Source: Blastomussa wellsi
Lineage: Eukaryota; Cnidaria; Anthozoa; Scleractinia; Plerogyridae
Length of the DNA: 64,000 bases
NCBI GenBank assembly: GCA_947652115.1
Contig: OX393568.1
Location: forward strand, 19,946,621 to 20,010,620
Direction of reading: 5' to 3'
Shown: piece by piece, positions 1 through 13,250 of the stretch
Layout: the number at the start of each line of letters is the position of its first letter
Position numbering within the stretch: position 1 is the stretch's first letter
The notes under the pieces: model-generated
Told to the model about the DNA's origin: nothing
What the model saw: only the letters and a program-made list of their open reading frames with translations
Database searches by the model: none
Made by a program: the position numbers and the translations under genes

Positions 1-2
1 TA

Positions 3-3000
3 TCCGCACTGTGTCTTATTATGTTATGTGCTTCAGTGGTACGACATGAGTCACGGCAATCGGACCTTGAATCACGAGTTCTTTCGGTAGAAACAACTTT
101 GGATGCTCTAAGAAAGAAGCTTTCTCGTGTCTCTGTGAAAGACGATTTGACAGAAGTTAAAGAAGGTATTATGCAATTTCTGTTTATTACGTATTAGAGA
201 TGAAAAAACAGCTGTTAAACTTTTCCGTAATTGCCTGATACGCGATTTCATCAGATTACCAGTCTTGCCTGATCATAAAATTACGGGCAATAGTTCTTCT
301 TAATGCTGTTTGAGTCAATTTAGACCCGGCGTGTACAATTGCTTTCAATAAATCCCAATCGATATCAATTAATAGATTGATATTGATAATCGATGACGAA
401 GATTCGTGTGGTTACCGATTTGCGTTTCCGCGTTCTCCCCTTCTTGCTAATGTGCCAATCGACAACAATCGAAGACCGGTTTTTGTATGATTATCGATTG
501 ACCATCGATTGACCGATACCAATCTATATCAATTAACTAATTTTATTGATTGATATGGATTAATCGATTAGTTTTCCGGTCATCGATTTTCATCGACTGG
601 ACACGCCGGGATTTACACTCTAAACACGAGAGAGGAAATACATGCAGTAGTACATGTAAATCACAATATATGAATTATGGAACATAATGAAAGTAACTTG
701 TGGAGGAGCTAAGGATCCATAGAAGCTTACAAGTAATCCTTAAAATATTTCAATTACCTCTATAACACTGCTGTATCAAATAAAATTCTTGTTTACAGAA
801 AGAATGGCTTTCGATGACTTAGAAGTTCATCCACTGCGTTACCAGAGGAGCTTGTCTTCAGCTAACAACCCTTCAATCCAAAACGAGGTCACAACACAAA
901 TCAGAAACGTGTTCTCAACAATGATAAACACATTCTGTGCACGGGATGAAAAACTCTGTTTGCAAGGTCCAAAAGGCGACATGGGAACTCTAGGACTGCC
1001 AGGACCCATGGGAAGACCGGGGGCGAAAGGAGACAAGGGAAGGCAAGGTTTCCATGGCAAGCAAGGGCGGATGGGATCCAGGGGGGAGAAGGGTGAGCCG
1101 GGAAGGCATGGAACGAAGGGAGAGAAAGGTAAGTTAAGAGACATCTCACAACTGTTCCCCTGCCTCTTCTTCTTGTTCTTTTATCTAGAATTATCAATAC
1201 AACAAAAAGAAATCACCGTAATGTGTTTACTCCTGATAGCCAGCGTCAGTTTAGTCACCTCCCTAGCTTCTCCCCCCACAACCACGTCCCATTCAAGCCT
1301 CATGTTAGCTAGTCCAAAAAGGAATAGGTTTCTGTGAAGCAGTTTAACGTCACTTAAAACCTAATGATGAAACGATAAAAACAATAATAACAATTAAATC
1401 ATCCCATTCCTCAACATTCTTATTTAATGTTTCAACTATGTTCCTTAGCTTCACTAGCCACTTTTCTCATCATTTTTTGGGGTACTTTTAACTTCAACTT
1501 TTACAAAAAGGATACCTTACCTTTTTTAGCCAGGATCAACATGCTTTCCTACCACTAGCAGCCGGCGTTTTTTATATAAAAATAAAGAAAGTCTTAACTT
1601 CAATTTGAAATCTATACTATTTTTCTCAGGTGCCGCTGGTCAGTCAGTTTTTGCTCCCAAAATAATAAGTTTTCCCACCTCTTTGACGGTTCGTGAGCAC
1701 ACGTCAGCCTCGTTCAGATGCAAGGCCGAGGGACTGCCCACACCTGTAATAACCTGGACTCGAGCTGGAGGTTTACTCACTGGTGACCACCACGTGATTC
1801 AATCCAATGATACACTGCTGTTGAGGAATGTGACGTATACTGATCACGGGACTTACACGTGTTCAGCAGCCAGCGTTCTTGGAAATGACAGTGCCTCAGC
1901 CCGCCTGACAGTGCAAGGTGAATGTTTAACAGTTTAAAATTACCCAAGAACCACAACTTATGATTTTCAGACTCCTTTCAGTGTGGAATAGACTTTGGCC
2001 ATTGCTTGCCAGTTTTCAGTTTTTTTGCTCATTGTTCTCGATTTAATTCTCTGCAGTTCCAGTTCTAATAACTCAAGGACCCAAATCCCTGGTGGTGGAA
2101 GAAAGTGGTGAACTAATCTTAACATGCATAGCGACTGGTCATCCCCAGCCAAAAGTTCGCTGGGAGAGACTGGGTTCCACTTTGGATTCGAAGCGGCTCC
2201 TCGTCAATGGCAACAACTTCGTGATAAAAACTTCCAAAGTCTCGGACTCCGGAACGTACTCATGCAGAGCCGAGAATGTTATTAATTTTGTAACTGCTTC
2301 GGCCAGTGTTATTGTGGTACCAAAGCTTCATTTCACAGTGAGCCCGCCTAAACATGTCACGATTTGGGCGGGAAAGTCATTGATTCTTCATTGTAAGGCT
2401 AACAGTGCAAACTTTCCTGTCGTCATCACGTGGTCGCGAGCAAACGGTCGGCAGCTGGCTGCAAGACACAGAACCCTGTCAAACGGCTCGCTCGTTATCG
2501 AAAAACCATCCCAAGATGATCGAGGCGTCTTTACCTGTGCTGCACGGAATTTGGTAGCCATCGTGACTTTTGACGTCAGCGTCAACGTGTTTGTCCCAAG
2601 TTCGTGCAGTGAAATAAAGCAGGCTGGTTTTTCAGAGAGCAAAACGTATTTCATCAGCCCGGGTGGATTAGCGCCGTTTGCTGTTTACTGTGACATGCGT
2701 GACAAAAATGGCGTCGGTGTGACAGTTATAGGTCACGATAGCGAAGTGCGAACTTTGGTTATCGGAACCGAAGGTCCAGGTAGTTTTCAACGGAATATAA
2801 ACTACAGTGGCTATAGCAAACAGCAGCTGTTCAGTCTTATTATCGCGTCTACAAACTGTGAACAGTTTATAAAGTACGAATGTCACGGCTCCATTTTGTT
2901 AAATGGCCTTGACGAGGATTTTGGCTGGTGGGTGTCACGTGACGGTGACCAGATGAACTACTGGGGAGGGGCCCCACCAGGGAGTGGTAAGTGCGCATGT

Positions 3001-3192
3001 GAAGTCAGCAAGTCTTGTTTTTCAAGCTTGCCTTGTAACTGTGATAACAATGACTATGTGTGGAGGGAGGACAGCGGGTTTTTGACAGATAAGTCAACAC
3101 TTCCCGTATCTCAGCTCAGGTTCGGAGATGCAGGGGACGCCGGCGAGAAAGGATATTACACACTTGGAAAATTGAAATGTTATAACTCATAG
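3..3192 (+). CDS. Collagen / Ig / fibrinogen-like membrane protein (5' end may lie outside the window)
   Basis: Four exons are joined in phase: 3-165, 799-1128, 1630-1917 and 2057-3192. All junctions are GT-AG and the visible protein is 638 aa. Exon 1 encodes a short hydrophobic stretch (about residues 1-12, signal-anchor like) followed by heptad-rich sequence. Exon 2 has an RYQR|S furin-like site, then about 18 Gly-X-Y collagen triplets with many GEKG/GDKG units. Exon 3 is one Ig domain (FRCKAEG ... DHGTYTCSA). Exon 4 holds two more Ig domains (LTCIATG ... [16 protein letters not shown] ... DRGVFTCAA) and a Cys-rich C-terminal fibrinogen-like domain of the kind also seen in contactin-associated proteins (AVYCDM ... 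WWVSRDGDQ). The order resembles transmembrane collagens and gliomedin, which are cleaved by furin and act in the matrix or in adhesion; that role is inferred. Exon 1 may start before base 1. Confidence 0.82.
325..610. mobile_element. Possible MITE in intron 1 of the collagen-like gene, rich in ATCGAT
   Basis: The block is bounded by cccggcgtgt (325-334) and its inverted copy acacgccggg (601-610). The inside is AT-rich and repeats ATCGAT and ATTGATAT words on both strands, so the two halves can pair. No clear target duplication is seen. A short non-autonomous inverted-repeat element is the likeliest reading. Confidence 0.4.
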
Positions 3193-3338
3193 TAGTGAAA
3201 TTAATAATGAACCGGTTAAGTAGTCAAGTGGCAGGTACTGATTCCACTTGCAATGCATGCTACCGACTTACGAAATTTTACAATTTTACTATAGAAATTC
3301 ACTTATTATTATTAGCGACGCTTCTAAAAATTGAGTAG

Positions 3339-3383
<45 letters not shown>

Positions 3384-3555
3384 GTATAACAATATAATTT
3401 GGTTTTATCAACTGGGTTGATAATGTCAATTGGCCACCGTAAAGAGCGTTAGCCCTTCGTCGGAGCGAATCAAGGAATTGTGCGTTTTTTTATATACAGA
3501 AAGATGGAGCTTCGCTATTGGCTGGTGCCTGGTAACGTGAAAACGACGGAATAAA

Positions 3556-3894
3556 TTAGTTGAATGAAAAGCGTTCGTTGATACCGTGAGGATTAAGAGT
3601 GCCGACTTGAAAAATAAATTTTTGTTCTAGAGTTTTACGGTCCGTGTTTCCTTGGTGAAGGGAAAGGCCGCAGACTGCCATATGTTGCTTAGAATGATTT
3701 GGGAGATTGAAGTGTCTCGCGACCGGTTTCGATGCATTTTTGTCTTCTTTCTCTACGTCACGAAGGTGTTCTCGGAATCGGTCGCCAAGTCGTCTCCCTG
3801 TTTCGCTTCTAAAAATTGTCGAAACAACAAACCTATCAATCGAGTTCAACCACAAAATAACCAAGCGATCACTACCCGGAGCTAAAGAACACAA
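3556..3894 (-). pseudogene. Penelope-like element remnant: GIY-YIG endonuclease C-terminus
   Basis: The frame reads ETGRRLGDRFREHLRDV and then KPVARHFNLPNHSKQHM, ending ..LNPHGINERFSFN before a stop. This is the C-terminal GIY-YIG endonuclease region of Penelope-like retroelements. The GIY/YIG residues and the whole reverse transcriptase are missing upstream; sequence before ETGRR does not fit the domain. It is a truncated dead copy. It differs from the larger Penelope element at 16257-19497, whose endonuclease reads [18 protein letters not shown]. Confidence 0.75.
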
Positions 3895-5053
3895 CGAGCA
3901 CCAAGTCCAAAAAAACTGCGTGGTTAAATAGTTACATCATCTATAGTCGAACTCCAAGCGGGGTTTGAGGAAAAACAAGAAAAGTAACCGCACGTACGCT
4001 ACGGAAGTCGGAGGGCCTAGGGGTCTTACTGAATCTTACAGTTCCCATTTCCTCGGAGGTGCTTCCTCGTGGTATAGGAGTGTATTCGGCTAGACCTGAA
4101 GTTGGATAGAAACACTCTTATGATTCCTGAAGCAAACTGTCAAGTGGATAAAGATGGTTACATAAATTAACGCTAATAGCTGCACTTGTACATGAAAAGC
4201 CCATCAAACTTCAAAGGATTTCACGTTGTTTCGGAATTAGATTCAATTGTTTGGCCTTTTTTATTCAATGTGTGATGTATCTCCATCTTTTAGGGGGCAC
4301 ACGTATTCCCTTTTGTTTTTCCACGTATTATATTTTTTTGGTGGGATGTTATAAATTACCTAACCGAAACGTTTCTATTGATTTGCTGCTCAGGCAGAAG
4401 TAAATACCTATCGTATTTTGTGTTCAAGGCCAAAACCAAAATACGAACAAAAGCAAAGAACTTTGTCAAGCTTCATAACTATTCCCCTGTAATATATAGA
4501 TTTAGCCAAGCCTATAAGCGGAGCTCCGTGCATTTTTCTGGTTCTTAATGATTTCTGAAATTGCAACTACTCAAGCAAAATTCCACACCTGAAATAAATA
4601 AGAATAATTAAAAACGTCAACTCCAATTGCAGAATTTCCGCTGAGAATGACCATAAAAAATTAAAATATGCTGCCAGAAGCAATAAAATCGAACCTGAGC
4701 GCGATCAATGAAAAACAATACCTGGTCAGCAGTCAACTTAAAAAAGCACGTTACCTCGATGAGTTCTAAATCTGAGCCCGCGATCTGGTCATGTGATACT
4801 GGTCAGCGGATGCCTTCTTTTGACAGCTGTCAACTGGCCATAACATGGCAAAGATATATTAGCTTATGGTAACCAAATATCAACCAGGTCGAACTCTGAA
4901 CTATAGCTGCCATATTGATATTTGGGGAGACGTCGTACGTACGTACGTATTTCGCACGCGGCCGCGAGCATGCCGCTTGCCATTTTGACCATGAGGAATG
5001 AAAGGCATGGTTCTCCTGTTTGTAGTTTGTATGCGCGCTTAGTTCTTCTATTT

Positions 5054-5236
5054 CTATAGGTATGGGGCTCCTTCTGCGGCCCTTCGGGCCGCCGGAGCTC
5101 CGCTATAAACTACGGCCCCGGCAAGCGTCGCCAAAAGCAGACGCCGCCAGTCTCTCGGGTCAGTTGCTAGAAAATTCAAAATAGCAAAAAGCGTGCTATC
5201 AACTTGTGTTTCCAGTTCGTCTAAAATCTTCAGCAA
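5054..5236 (-). other. GC-rich hairpin segment of unknown nature
   Basis: Around 5076-5092 there is a perfect inverted repeat, gcggccc-ttc-gggccgc, followed by ggagctcc. An open frame of 60 aa runs through it on the minus strand. Its high GC stands out from AT-rich surroundings. It may be the tail of a dispersed repeat. No gene is recognised. Confidence 0.25.
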
Positions 5237-5955
5237 TTTACTGATCTCAAAATATTTGAAAGAATACTTCGCCCTGCAAATATCGCCATCTTGCCATTGC
5301 TGCCCAAAAATATGTAGCTGAAACTGTTCGTAATTGACATATTCTAGTACTGTTAATTTTTTAGCTTCAATTTTTAATTCCGTATATATATATTTTTTTT
5401 CTAGTGTAAATTGTAGTAATGTAGAGGACTACCCTAATTAGGTTAGTGTTAACTTGGTGATATCCTCTGTAAATATTGTTTTTATTATTATTATTTTACT
5501 TAAGCTATACCATGATCCCTAGAGAAAAACCTGGTGAAATTACAATTACAGCTATAAATGTGTATAAAAGCTAATGCAAAAAATACTAGCGAAATATTTG
5601 TTACACAAAATACGACAGCGTTTACATGCAAGGGTACATATTAAAAAGCAGTTTCGTAGAAGTACGGATTACAAGTTACCTTCCGGCATTTCAGTCGGAG
5701 TAACAAATGCTAGTTTATGACGAAATCCGGTCTCCGAGACCTACCGAGACGTGCTTGGAGTTCGAACCTGAAGTTGCTAAGCAACATTACGTATTTGATC
5801 GCGCGATTACATTTTGTATATTCGCAAGCTCTCGCACAAGTTTTTGAATGGATAAAATAAGTCGGAAATTCGCCAAGTGCGTCAACGAAGATTTACCAAA
5901 ACTGGCACTTGTCCCCCGACTGATTCGTTAGTTCTTTCGTAAAATTTTTCATTTC

Positions 5956-6006
5956 GTGCCCAGGTCCAACCAGCTAAGAGGGACAATCGGCTCTGGGGAC
6001 GAGCAT
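5956..6006. mobile_element. Fragment of Mutator-like MITE end, downstream of the villin stop
   Basis: The words agctaagagggacaa and cggctctggggacgag match the terminal repeat of the complete MITE at 53353-53700. It sits about 27 bp beyond the villin stop codon, so it probably lies in the villin 3' UTR. Confidence 0.6.
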
Positions 6007-6032
6007 GTTTACATTAACCCAAATGCAACTAA

Positions 6033-6146
6033 CTAAAACAAGCCCTTTTCTTTCTTGAGGTGTACTTGCTTCCATCTTGGTAGAGACTGGAACTCTGTCC
6101 TCTCCATGTCAAATACCAAGAAAAATTCCTCGTTTGACAAGTATTG
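6033..6146 (-). CDS. VIL1: Villin exon 27: headpiece core, stop codon
   Basis: It encodes [19 protein letters not shown], then [18 protein letters not shown] and TAG (6033-6035). The F..VF.M hydrophobic core and the KKEKGLF actin-binding tail identify the villin headpiece subdomain. The acceptor is ..gggtag directly before CAATAC. Confidence 0.93.
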   Translation of the reverse strand, partial: QYLSNEEFFLVFDMERTEFQSLPRWKQVHLKKEKGLF

Positions 6147-9100
6147 CTACCCGGAATGAAAAACACAGTTGACTGAATAACACATAGCATATAAAGTTAA
6201 CAGCTATTCACCTCAGAGTCGGTGGCTATTTAACGATTTACTTAGCGTAAATCACAGAATATCTGTCAACTACAGTAAAGGATATCCCATGTTCGAATAA
6301 CCAATGAGCGCGCCAACTGCGCTATCCACTGCTCTATCAACTAATTATCGTTATATTACTGTATGTGATGTAAGTAGGTTGTGATTTATGTGCCCGTTTA
6401 AATTAAAAAAATGAAAAATAACCCACAAAATTAATCTCCACAATCTAAGGAAAACCTTTCAGTCCTGGCAAAGTTCAGTGAAAACAAATGGAAGCGTGCT
6501 ATGATAAGCATGACTTCTTCGAAAAACAAAATCCCAGAAGACATAGTCTACGCCAATGGAAACCGCAAAAAGAACTTTCCAGTTTTTTACTCTCTATTAA
6601 AGTTATGTTTCATTTGTTATGAAATCTCTAAAAAGTGGGGCAGACTGTTTTGAACTCCCCATATGTCTTGAAAAATTCGCTGAAAGCTAGTTACAATGTT
6701 TGCCGGTCTTCAAAATTCACCGAATATCTTTGAATATTCCTTGGTGAATGAGCCTATGATAGCGGCCTAAGGTTTATCACGGTGCCTGCAAGAAAGGATG
6801 ATTTACCTCTCTTTTTGTCTTATCGATTCCTCCTGGTAGAAGGTGCGATGGCTGAGAAAGAACTTCGTACGGGTGTGACGAGCCATCCGTTTCAGTGAAG
6901 TTGCCATTGCTATTGTTATTCATTGTTTTCAAAGTCTGCAACAAACACAGTGAAAATGACGTAGCGTAGACATAGTAAAGATTATATTTCCGCACAATAT
7001 TTCATGGAGACAGGTAAATACGAGAAAATAGGAAGGTCTTGATAGACCTCCAAATTCTCCAAGCTTGTTCTGAAAGTCAAGGGAACTGATAAATTCGGGC
7101 GTAAGGACATTATAGGTAACATATTACAAAGTCAGCTTTTGTTTTTCAGTATCGACCTTGCAGTTTTGGTTATTGTGTTCCAGTTCAGTTTTTGTCTTAT
7201 TAGGTCTCACGTAAGCTATTGTAGTAGCAATTGTTCGCGGTCCTGTGAAGAGTTGACTTTTACTTTAATATATTCCTAATAAGGCGCTCGACACCTAAAA
7301 TTTCCGGAGAGTAGAATGGAATGGAATGGAATGGAATGGGGTGGAATGCAAGGGAATGGAATGGAATGGAATAGAATAGAATTAAAGAAGAAGTTGTTAT
7401 ATTGTCCTTCCTCGCTCACCTGTGTAGTTATTCGTATTTCGGAGACTTTTCTTATGCTGTCCTCGCCCATTTCTCTTTTTATCTCTTCGTATGTCTTTCC
7501 TTTCTGAAATTGGAGAGAAGAAGAGTCAATGTCTCGAGACATCACTGACCTACTCTCAACTTACACTTCGGTCTTAGGGAAAAATTTAAGGGGGCTTAGT
7601 TACTATGGTAATGCACAAAATTTCTTTCAAGTCAAAGAAAATCTTGAAATAACGGTTTACCAAAGATGAAAAACACCAAAGAGGTAACGATAAACAGAGA
7701 GGAAGCAAAACGGGAAGAACTCTAAATCTCTACATGAGCTCGAAACATTTAGGCAAAACTTTTCAAGAAAACAGAGCGAGTGTCATAAAACCAAAAACCA
7801 AAATATTACTTTAGCCAATCACAAAGGAAGGAGACAATCTAGGGAACCAATCAAAACTCAAAGTAATTACAAAGCACGGGAAAACATGCACGCGCGAGTC
7901 ACGTGCCTTCTGATTGGTTGAATAAGTGGCGCGAGATTTTTCAACCAATCACCGATAAAGTGTTGGCGATCGTTCGCGATGTGGATATTATCACAAGATA
8001 GCGTCGTTCTTTTATGCCGTAGAGTTTCTGCCCAACTGATCCCATACCCCCATTTTAGCCTAATAAAGTTACACACACTCTAATTTTCAACGGTATTCCC
8101 GCGCAGTCCTTGCGTTTTTGTGATGACCATATGAAATGAACAAACTTACGCTCCATTTGTCTCGGTCCCAGGCCTGGAAATGTCCCGTGAAATTCAATGG
8201 TTCGTAGCCCTGTTTTACTTGTATTATCATCGTATCGTCCAAGGTTCGACCCGACGGGTCAGACCGCACGTAATCCTTCAGGAAAAGAAAAATAGACCCC
8301 ATAATTGCAATGATTTTTAAACTCTTTTATGCACGATTTGTTGCGGCGTTGACAAATTATAGTCATGTAAGTTGCTATAAAATACGCGGGAAATAGGGAT
8401 GGGGGGTACCCCCATATATGGGCTATATAGGTATGTGCCGCGGGATAGGGTATGGTTTTCGAGATTCTCGTTCTTTAAACAGGGTATCATTTCTGATTCT
8501 TTTGGCATTCTTCACGGTGTGATCCTTAGATAGGATACCTAAATTGTATTATTTGGCTATTTTGCAATTTGCAGTGCGTATAAACACGCTAAACGAAAAA
8601 GAAACGGCTTGTCAAACTGAAAACGTTACGGAACGACAAAAAATTGACCCGTTTACACCTTTCTTAGGGTTTGTTTTGTCCTTGAATAGGGTGTCATTTT
8701 TCGGGTTTGGTCCTTAAACAGGGTATCAAATTCCATTTACTTTATCCGATCCTTAAATAAGGTTAGGGTTTAAGAACCCTCGCGGAACACACCTATCCAA
8801 AATTTAAGGGAGTACCTCCCCAACCCCGTCGCGACGACGTGGTTTATTAGTCTGGTGCCATGATCCCAAGTTATTTTAAGCAATTAAAGCGAGCGAGAAA
8901 TTTGGTTTACTGTTATTTTATCAATAAATATATTCTACCATAGCTACGGTGACGGCTTCAGCTTTCTCGACTTCGTTAGCTCCTTCACCTATCCAGACAA
9001 AAACCTGAGAAAAAAAACAAGAATCCGAACAAAATGTTAAAAGGAACACCAAAACTTCCACCACCCGCACACTTCAATACTGCAAAACTAAGCAGAGAGG

Positions 9101-12100
9101 TAACGAAAATAAAATAAAAATCCTTATATATTCATTCTGTGGGAGGCGCAGTGGCCTAATGGTTACTGCACTGTACTCCGGATCGGACGGTCCGGGTTCG
9201 AGCCCTGGCCGGGGCACTGCGCTGTGCTGTGTTCTTGGGCAAGATACTTTACTCTCACAGTGCCTCTCTTCACCCAGGTGTATAAATGTACCGGCGAATT
9301 TACTGCTGGGGGTAACCCTGCGATGGACTAGCATCCCATCCATGGGAAATAGAAATACTCTTTGACTCTTCATGCTAAGGAAACCGGGATCGAATGCAGA
9401 CTCTACCTATAGTAATGCATTCTACTGCAGCTTTACACTTCACCTTAAAACTACACTTGTGCTTTAAAACTATACATTCACCTCGTCATACGTGTCCAGG
9501 AACATGACATCGTCCTCAATAAGGTCCTAAGAGATATAAAAATAATCATCAAAAATGTGCCGGAATAACGAAGAGAGCCGTGTGTAGAGTGACAGACAGC
9601 AGACATTTTACCTCTTGACAAAATTCAAATATCTCTTCTACTTTAAACGCCCCTGAAGCATTGGAACACTGGAATAAACGTGGTGGATAGCTGGGTTTTT
9701 CCTCCTGGAAAAAAAGGAAGGCTGGTTATATTTTAATTTTCATCATTCTAAGTGACAGTAACAATAACAGCTTCGAATGAAATATAATAAAATGTGCAAC
9801 TTGATAAAATTAACAAATAGTTTCAGGAGCCAGTTTCCGTGTTGCCGTGCGTCTGTTCAACAATAGTTCACTGATGACGTCAAAACGTGGTAAGAACAAA
9901 AACATGGCACACGAGGCGAATCTGTTTGTTTTATATAACGACGAAACGTCATCAGTGCGTGTCCTTTAATTGGTAATAGGTACGTAAGAACCAGTCAAAA
10001 CGCACCAACGATGAAAAAAAATAAAAAATAATAATAATCTTTATTGAGGAAATCAATTTCACTGATAAGTGATTTACAAAAGAGTCCTCAAAAGATTAAA
10101 AAAGAACAAAAAGGAAAAATAAAGACTAATATATGAATATATAAAAATTAAACTAAAAACTATTTACATTTCTTAACACTCTTTTAAAACTGGCTAATGA
10201 TGGGCTTTGTCTGATTGAAAGGTCTAATTTATTCCAATCGTTAGAGGCAAAGTTTGTCGAGGTCCAATGGCCCCAGTTCCTATTAGATGCACTCTTACGG
10301 ATATTGTTTTTACATCTAGTATTATAATCATGCTTATCCTTATTGAATTCAATATTAAAACGCGATGAATCTCATCGCGGGAAAGCAATACACGACACGT
10401 CGAAGCTAACTGAAGCTAACCATTACTGTACTGATGGGCGTCCTTAATCTTAGCCAAAAAATTAAAGGCTAACCTCCATTCTTTTTCCTGTGGCGTATTC
10501 TTCGTATCCACCAATAGCTTCCCAGAATGCCCTTGATTCCTTTCCTTCCCGAATGGGCTCTACTTCCCTAATATATGTATAAAGGGAAGAGGCGAATTAC
10601 TCTTAGCTAATAAACCTGTTAAACTCCCCTGTATGCTTAATTAACGGTGAACAACTCATAATGATATGCTCGGCAAAACAGATTACCATAACAACAGAAT
10701 TATTCATAAAGATCACACTATTAGTTTTAGCGTTATCAGCCGATAAATGAAAAAAACCGAATAGATTAAGAGCATGTTTTTATATTTTCGAAATTTAAAC
10801 AACAACAACAACAACAATTTATTTATTTATAAATTTAAACTTTCAAACTTTTGAATTTTTTTGGTGCATTCACAATTTCATAAGAGTGAACCAGGCTTAC
10901 CGAATAAAAGTATTTAAAATTTTCGTAGTGTAACTATTTTCACCTGCCAACCATCAGGTAATCAATCAACTGTCTTGCATTCCTCCTTTCAGCTGCGCAT
11001 GCGCCCTGTTGAAAAATAAAACGAATAACATTGACGTATTGCAAATCAGAAGATAGGATTTCCGGGGACCCTGATTTATCAGACGGTAGCCCTATAGTAA
11101 CAGGAACATATTCTTACATCTGCACCATGATTTCCAGTCCGTTCTGCGCAATCTCCGCTTGCAATGTTTATGTGGGTCTCACACGAAATAATGTTTACTA
11201 TCAAACTGAAAGTTAGGGGAAAAATTTTAAATTAATTACCTTTTTCTTTGTCACTAACACCAGAAATCCTTGCAAAACAATAGCAAAGAGCAGACGAACC
11301 TTGACGTTATTCCAAACCGACGTTTCAGCTCATCGAGCACTCCCAAAAGAAATGACCCGTAATGGCGGACTAAAAAAATTCATGTACGCAGTTACCGAAG
11401 TGTAACGTATGAACGGATTAAAAAAGAAGAATATGAACATCTCTAAATCTCACTAGAATGCGCAGTACGGACTGAAAATCATCTTTTCAAGTAATAACGG
11501 AAAATTGAACAAACTGGGAACTGTTAAATTGAGTAATAACCTTTCCTCTCCACAAATAGGCGACGTAAGGAGTCTCCAGCACAAACATGTCTCCTGAATT
11601 GAGCGAGGCTGCTCTTCGGGGGACCTGAAATTTTCGAAAAAAAAATAGATGGTGAGACAAGTCCTTCAGTTAACTTTTTTCTGTTCGTTGTAGAAATCTT
11701 TATGTTTTTGTGCCAATTAAATCACTTGAACAATAGCATCTTCATTTTCCGACTCTTGGTTTTCCCTTTCGAGCGTCATCATTTCTTCTGATAAAAGGAA
11801 CTCAATGCTACGAACTACAAAAGGGGAATAGCTTCTATATAAATTAAAGCAAACGACCAATACAACTCAAACATAATGCTTCCATTTAGTAATAGAGGGC
11901 ATTTTCCGTGTTTACATATGCATAGCTTCATCTGAACACGAGGGGGATTGGGAGGAGTGTTTAGATGAGGCTATGCAACCACGGAAAATGTCCTCTGTTG
12001 CTTGTACAAAATATTTCTTAAGCATATGCGCGAAACTAAAACGTCACAACCGTGTTTCCATACTCTCATCTAAACACATCTATCAACCAATGAGAGGGCG

Positions 12101-13219
12101 CGTATTATCTCAGTTATTTTATAAAAAAAAAACAGTCGTGACGAAGGACGCTAGCTATATAGTCACGTGACTAAAGTCGCCCTTGTTAGTACAGACCTGC
12201 ATTGCTTTTGCATTCATGTCCGATGAACCACGAACATGAAACATTCTTTTTCCTTCACTGTCGTACGTGTCCTCCTCTGAACCAGCGCGATACCCTGCTC
12301 CTTTGCCACCCTTGGAAAGTTAATCAGTTGTTGAACAAAGTTAGCTATTAATGATAATCAAAACGTGAAGCAGCTGAGCATTACTGGCTATTGGGGAAGG
12401 TGTTGCTGGGTATCACAATAGTATGGATTTTTCTGAACAAATATTAAATCGAATTAAAACAACACCATGGTGTACATGTCATTATCTATATTCTAAGTTA
12501 CTAATGTGCTCCTCGCTGCAGGCTTAGTCTTTTATCCTGCTAAAGACCACAAGAGGCCAGCCATTGCGCCCTTATCAAAGCATAACTTCTTTTTGTATCA
12601 CACAAGCCATAGTCCCCGTCGCCCTTATATAACAGCTACAAGGACACCCATTTGTAACTTCACGTGTTTACCTTGACAAACATGGCCGACTCTAACTGAG
12701 CACCTACCTCCAGAATAATGAACCGCCCCCGAAACATTCTCAAGAAGTGTTCTGGTTCTTTGTTTTGGACTACTCTTATCTGCAACGCAAGGGCAAACAA
12801 CTATATATTGTTATTTTGGTTAGGACAAGTTCTTCGCTGCATTGTCTTTCATTTTCTCCCTAAATCTCCTCTCTCTCTCTCCTCCCCTGCATTTCTCCTT
12901 AAATCCTTAGCAGAGAGCGTCTATGCCCCAACGAATTATTACTAACTTTTGTCTTTTGGTATAAAAAAAGAAAATTAGAAAAATAACAGTAGACAGATAG
13001 ATGTATAGAAAGAAGTTGTCAAATTAACGAAAATTTAATGTTAAAATTCGTGTCAACCTGCGTTGCTATTCCTCCGAGCTTTTTGTCCATTTGATCGGCT
13101 AACATTGCTGATGCTGCCTTTTCGTCGATGCTACTTCTTGCTCCCTTACAAAATGAGAAATAGAAGCGGTCAGCAAAACCTTGTTTTCAAGACCCTCCCT
13201 CTTCCCCCGACCCCGAAAC

Positions 13220-13250
<31 letters not shown>

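Larger units (their letters stand above)
3193..6032. other. Convergent intergenic space between the collagen-like gene and villin
   Basis: No host gene is recognised here. It holds a Penelope GIY-YIG remnant (3556-3894), a cgta-repeat tract near 4933-4950, a GC-rich hairpin segment (5054-5236), an AT-rich stretch near 5390-5500 resembling a LINE 3' end, and a Mutator-like MITE end at 5956-6006. The rest (3193-3550, 3900-4930, 5500-5950) shows nothing nameable. Confidence 0.6.

Noticed and set aside
7276..7545. Coding frames over the ggaat repeat
   Set aside because: Frames on both strands are made by the pentamer; only 7420-7503 (villin exon 25) is coding.
8939..8939. Villin ending at the TGA just after exon 23
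   Set aside because: Reading through gives only a few residues before a stop, while a GTAGAA donor leads in phase to exons 24-27 with clear gelsolin repeat 6 and headpiece sequence.
9139..9215. tRNA gene
   Set aside because: A and B boxes are present but the acceptor stem does not pair and a SINE body follows; a SINE is the better call.
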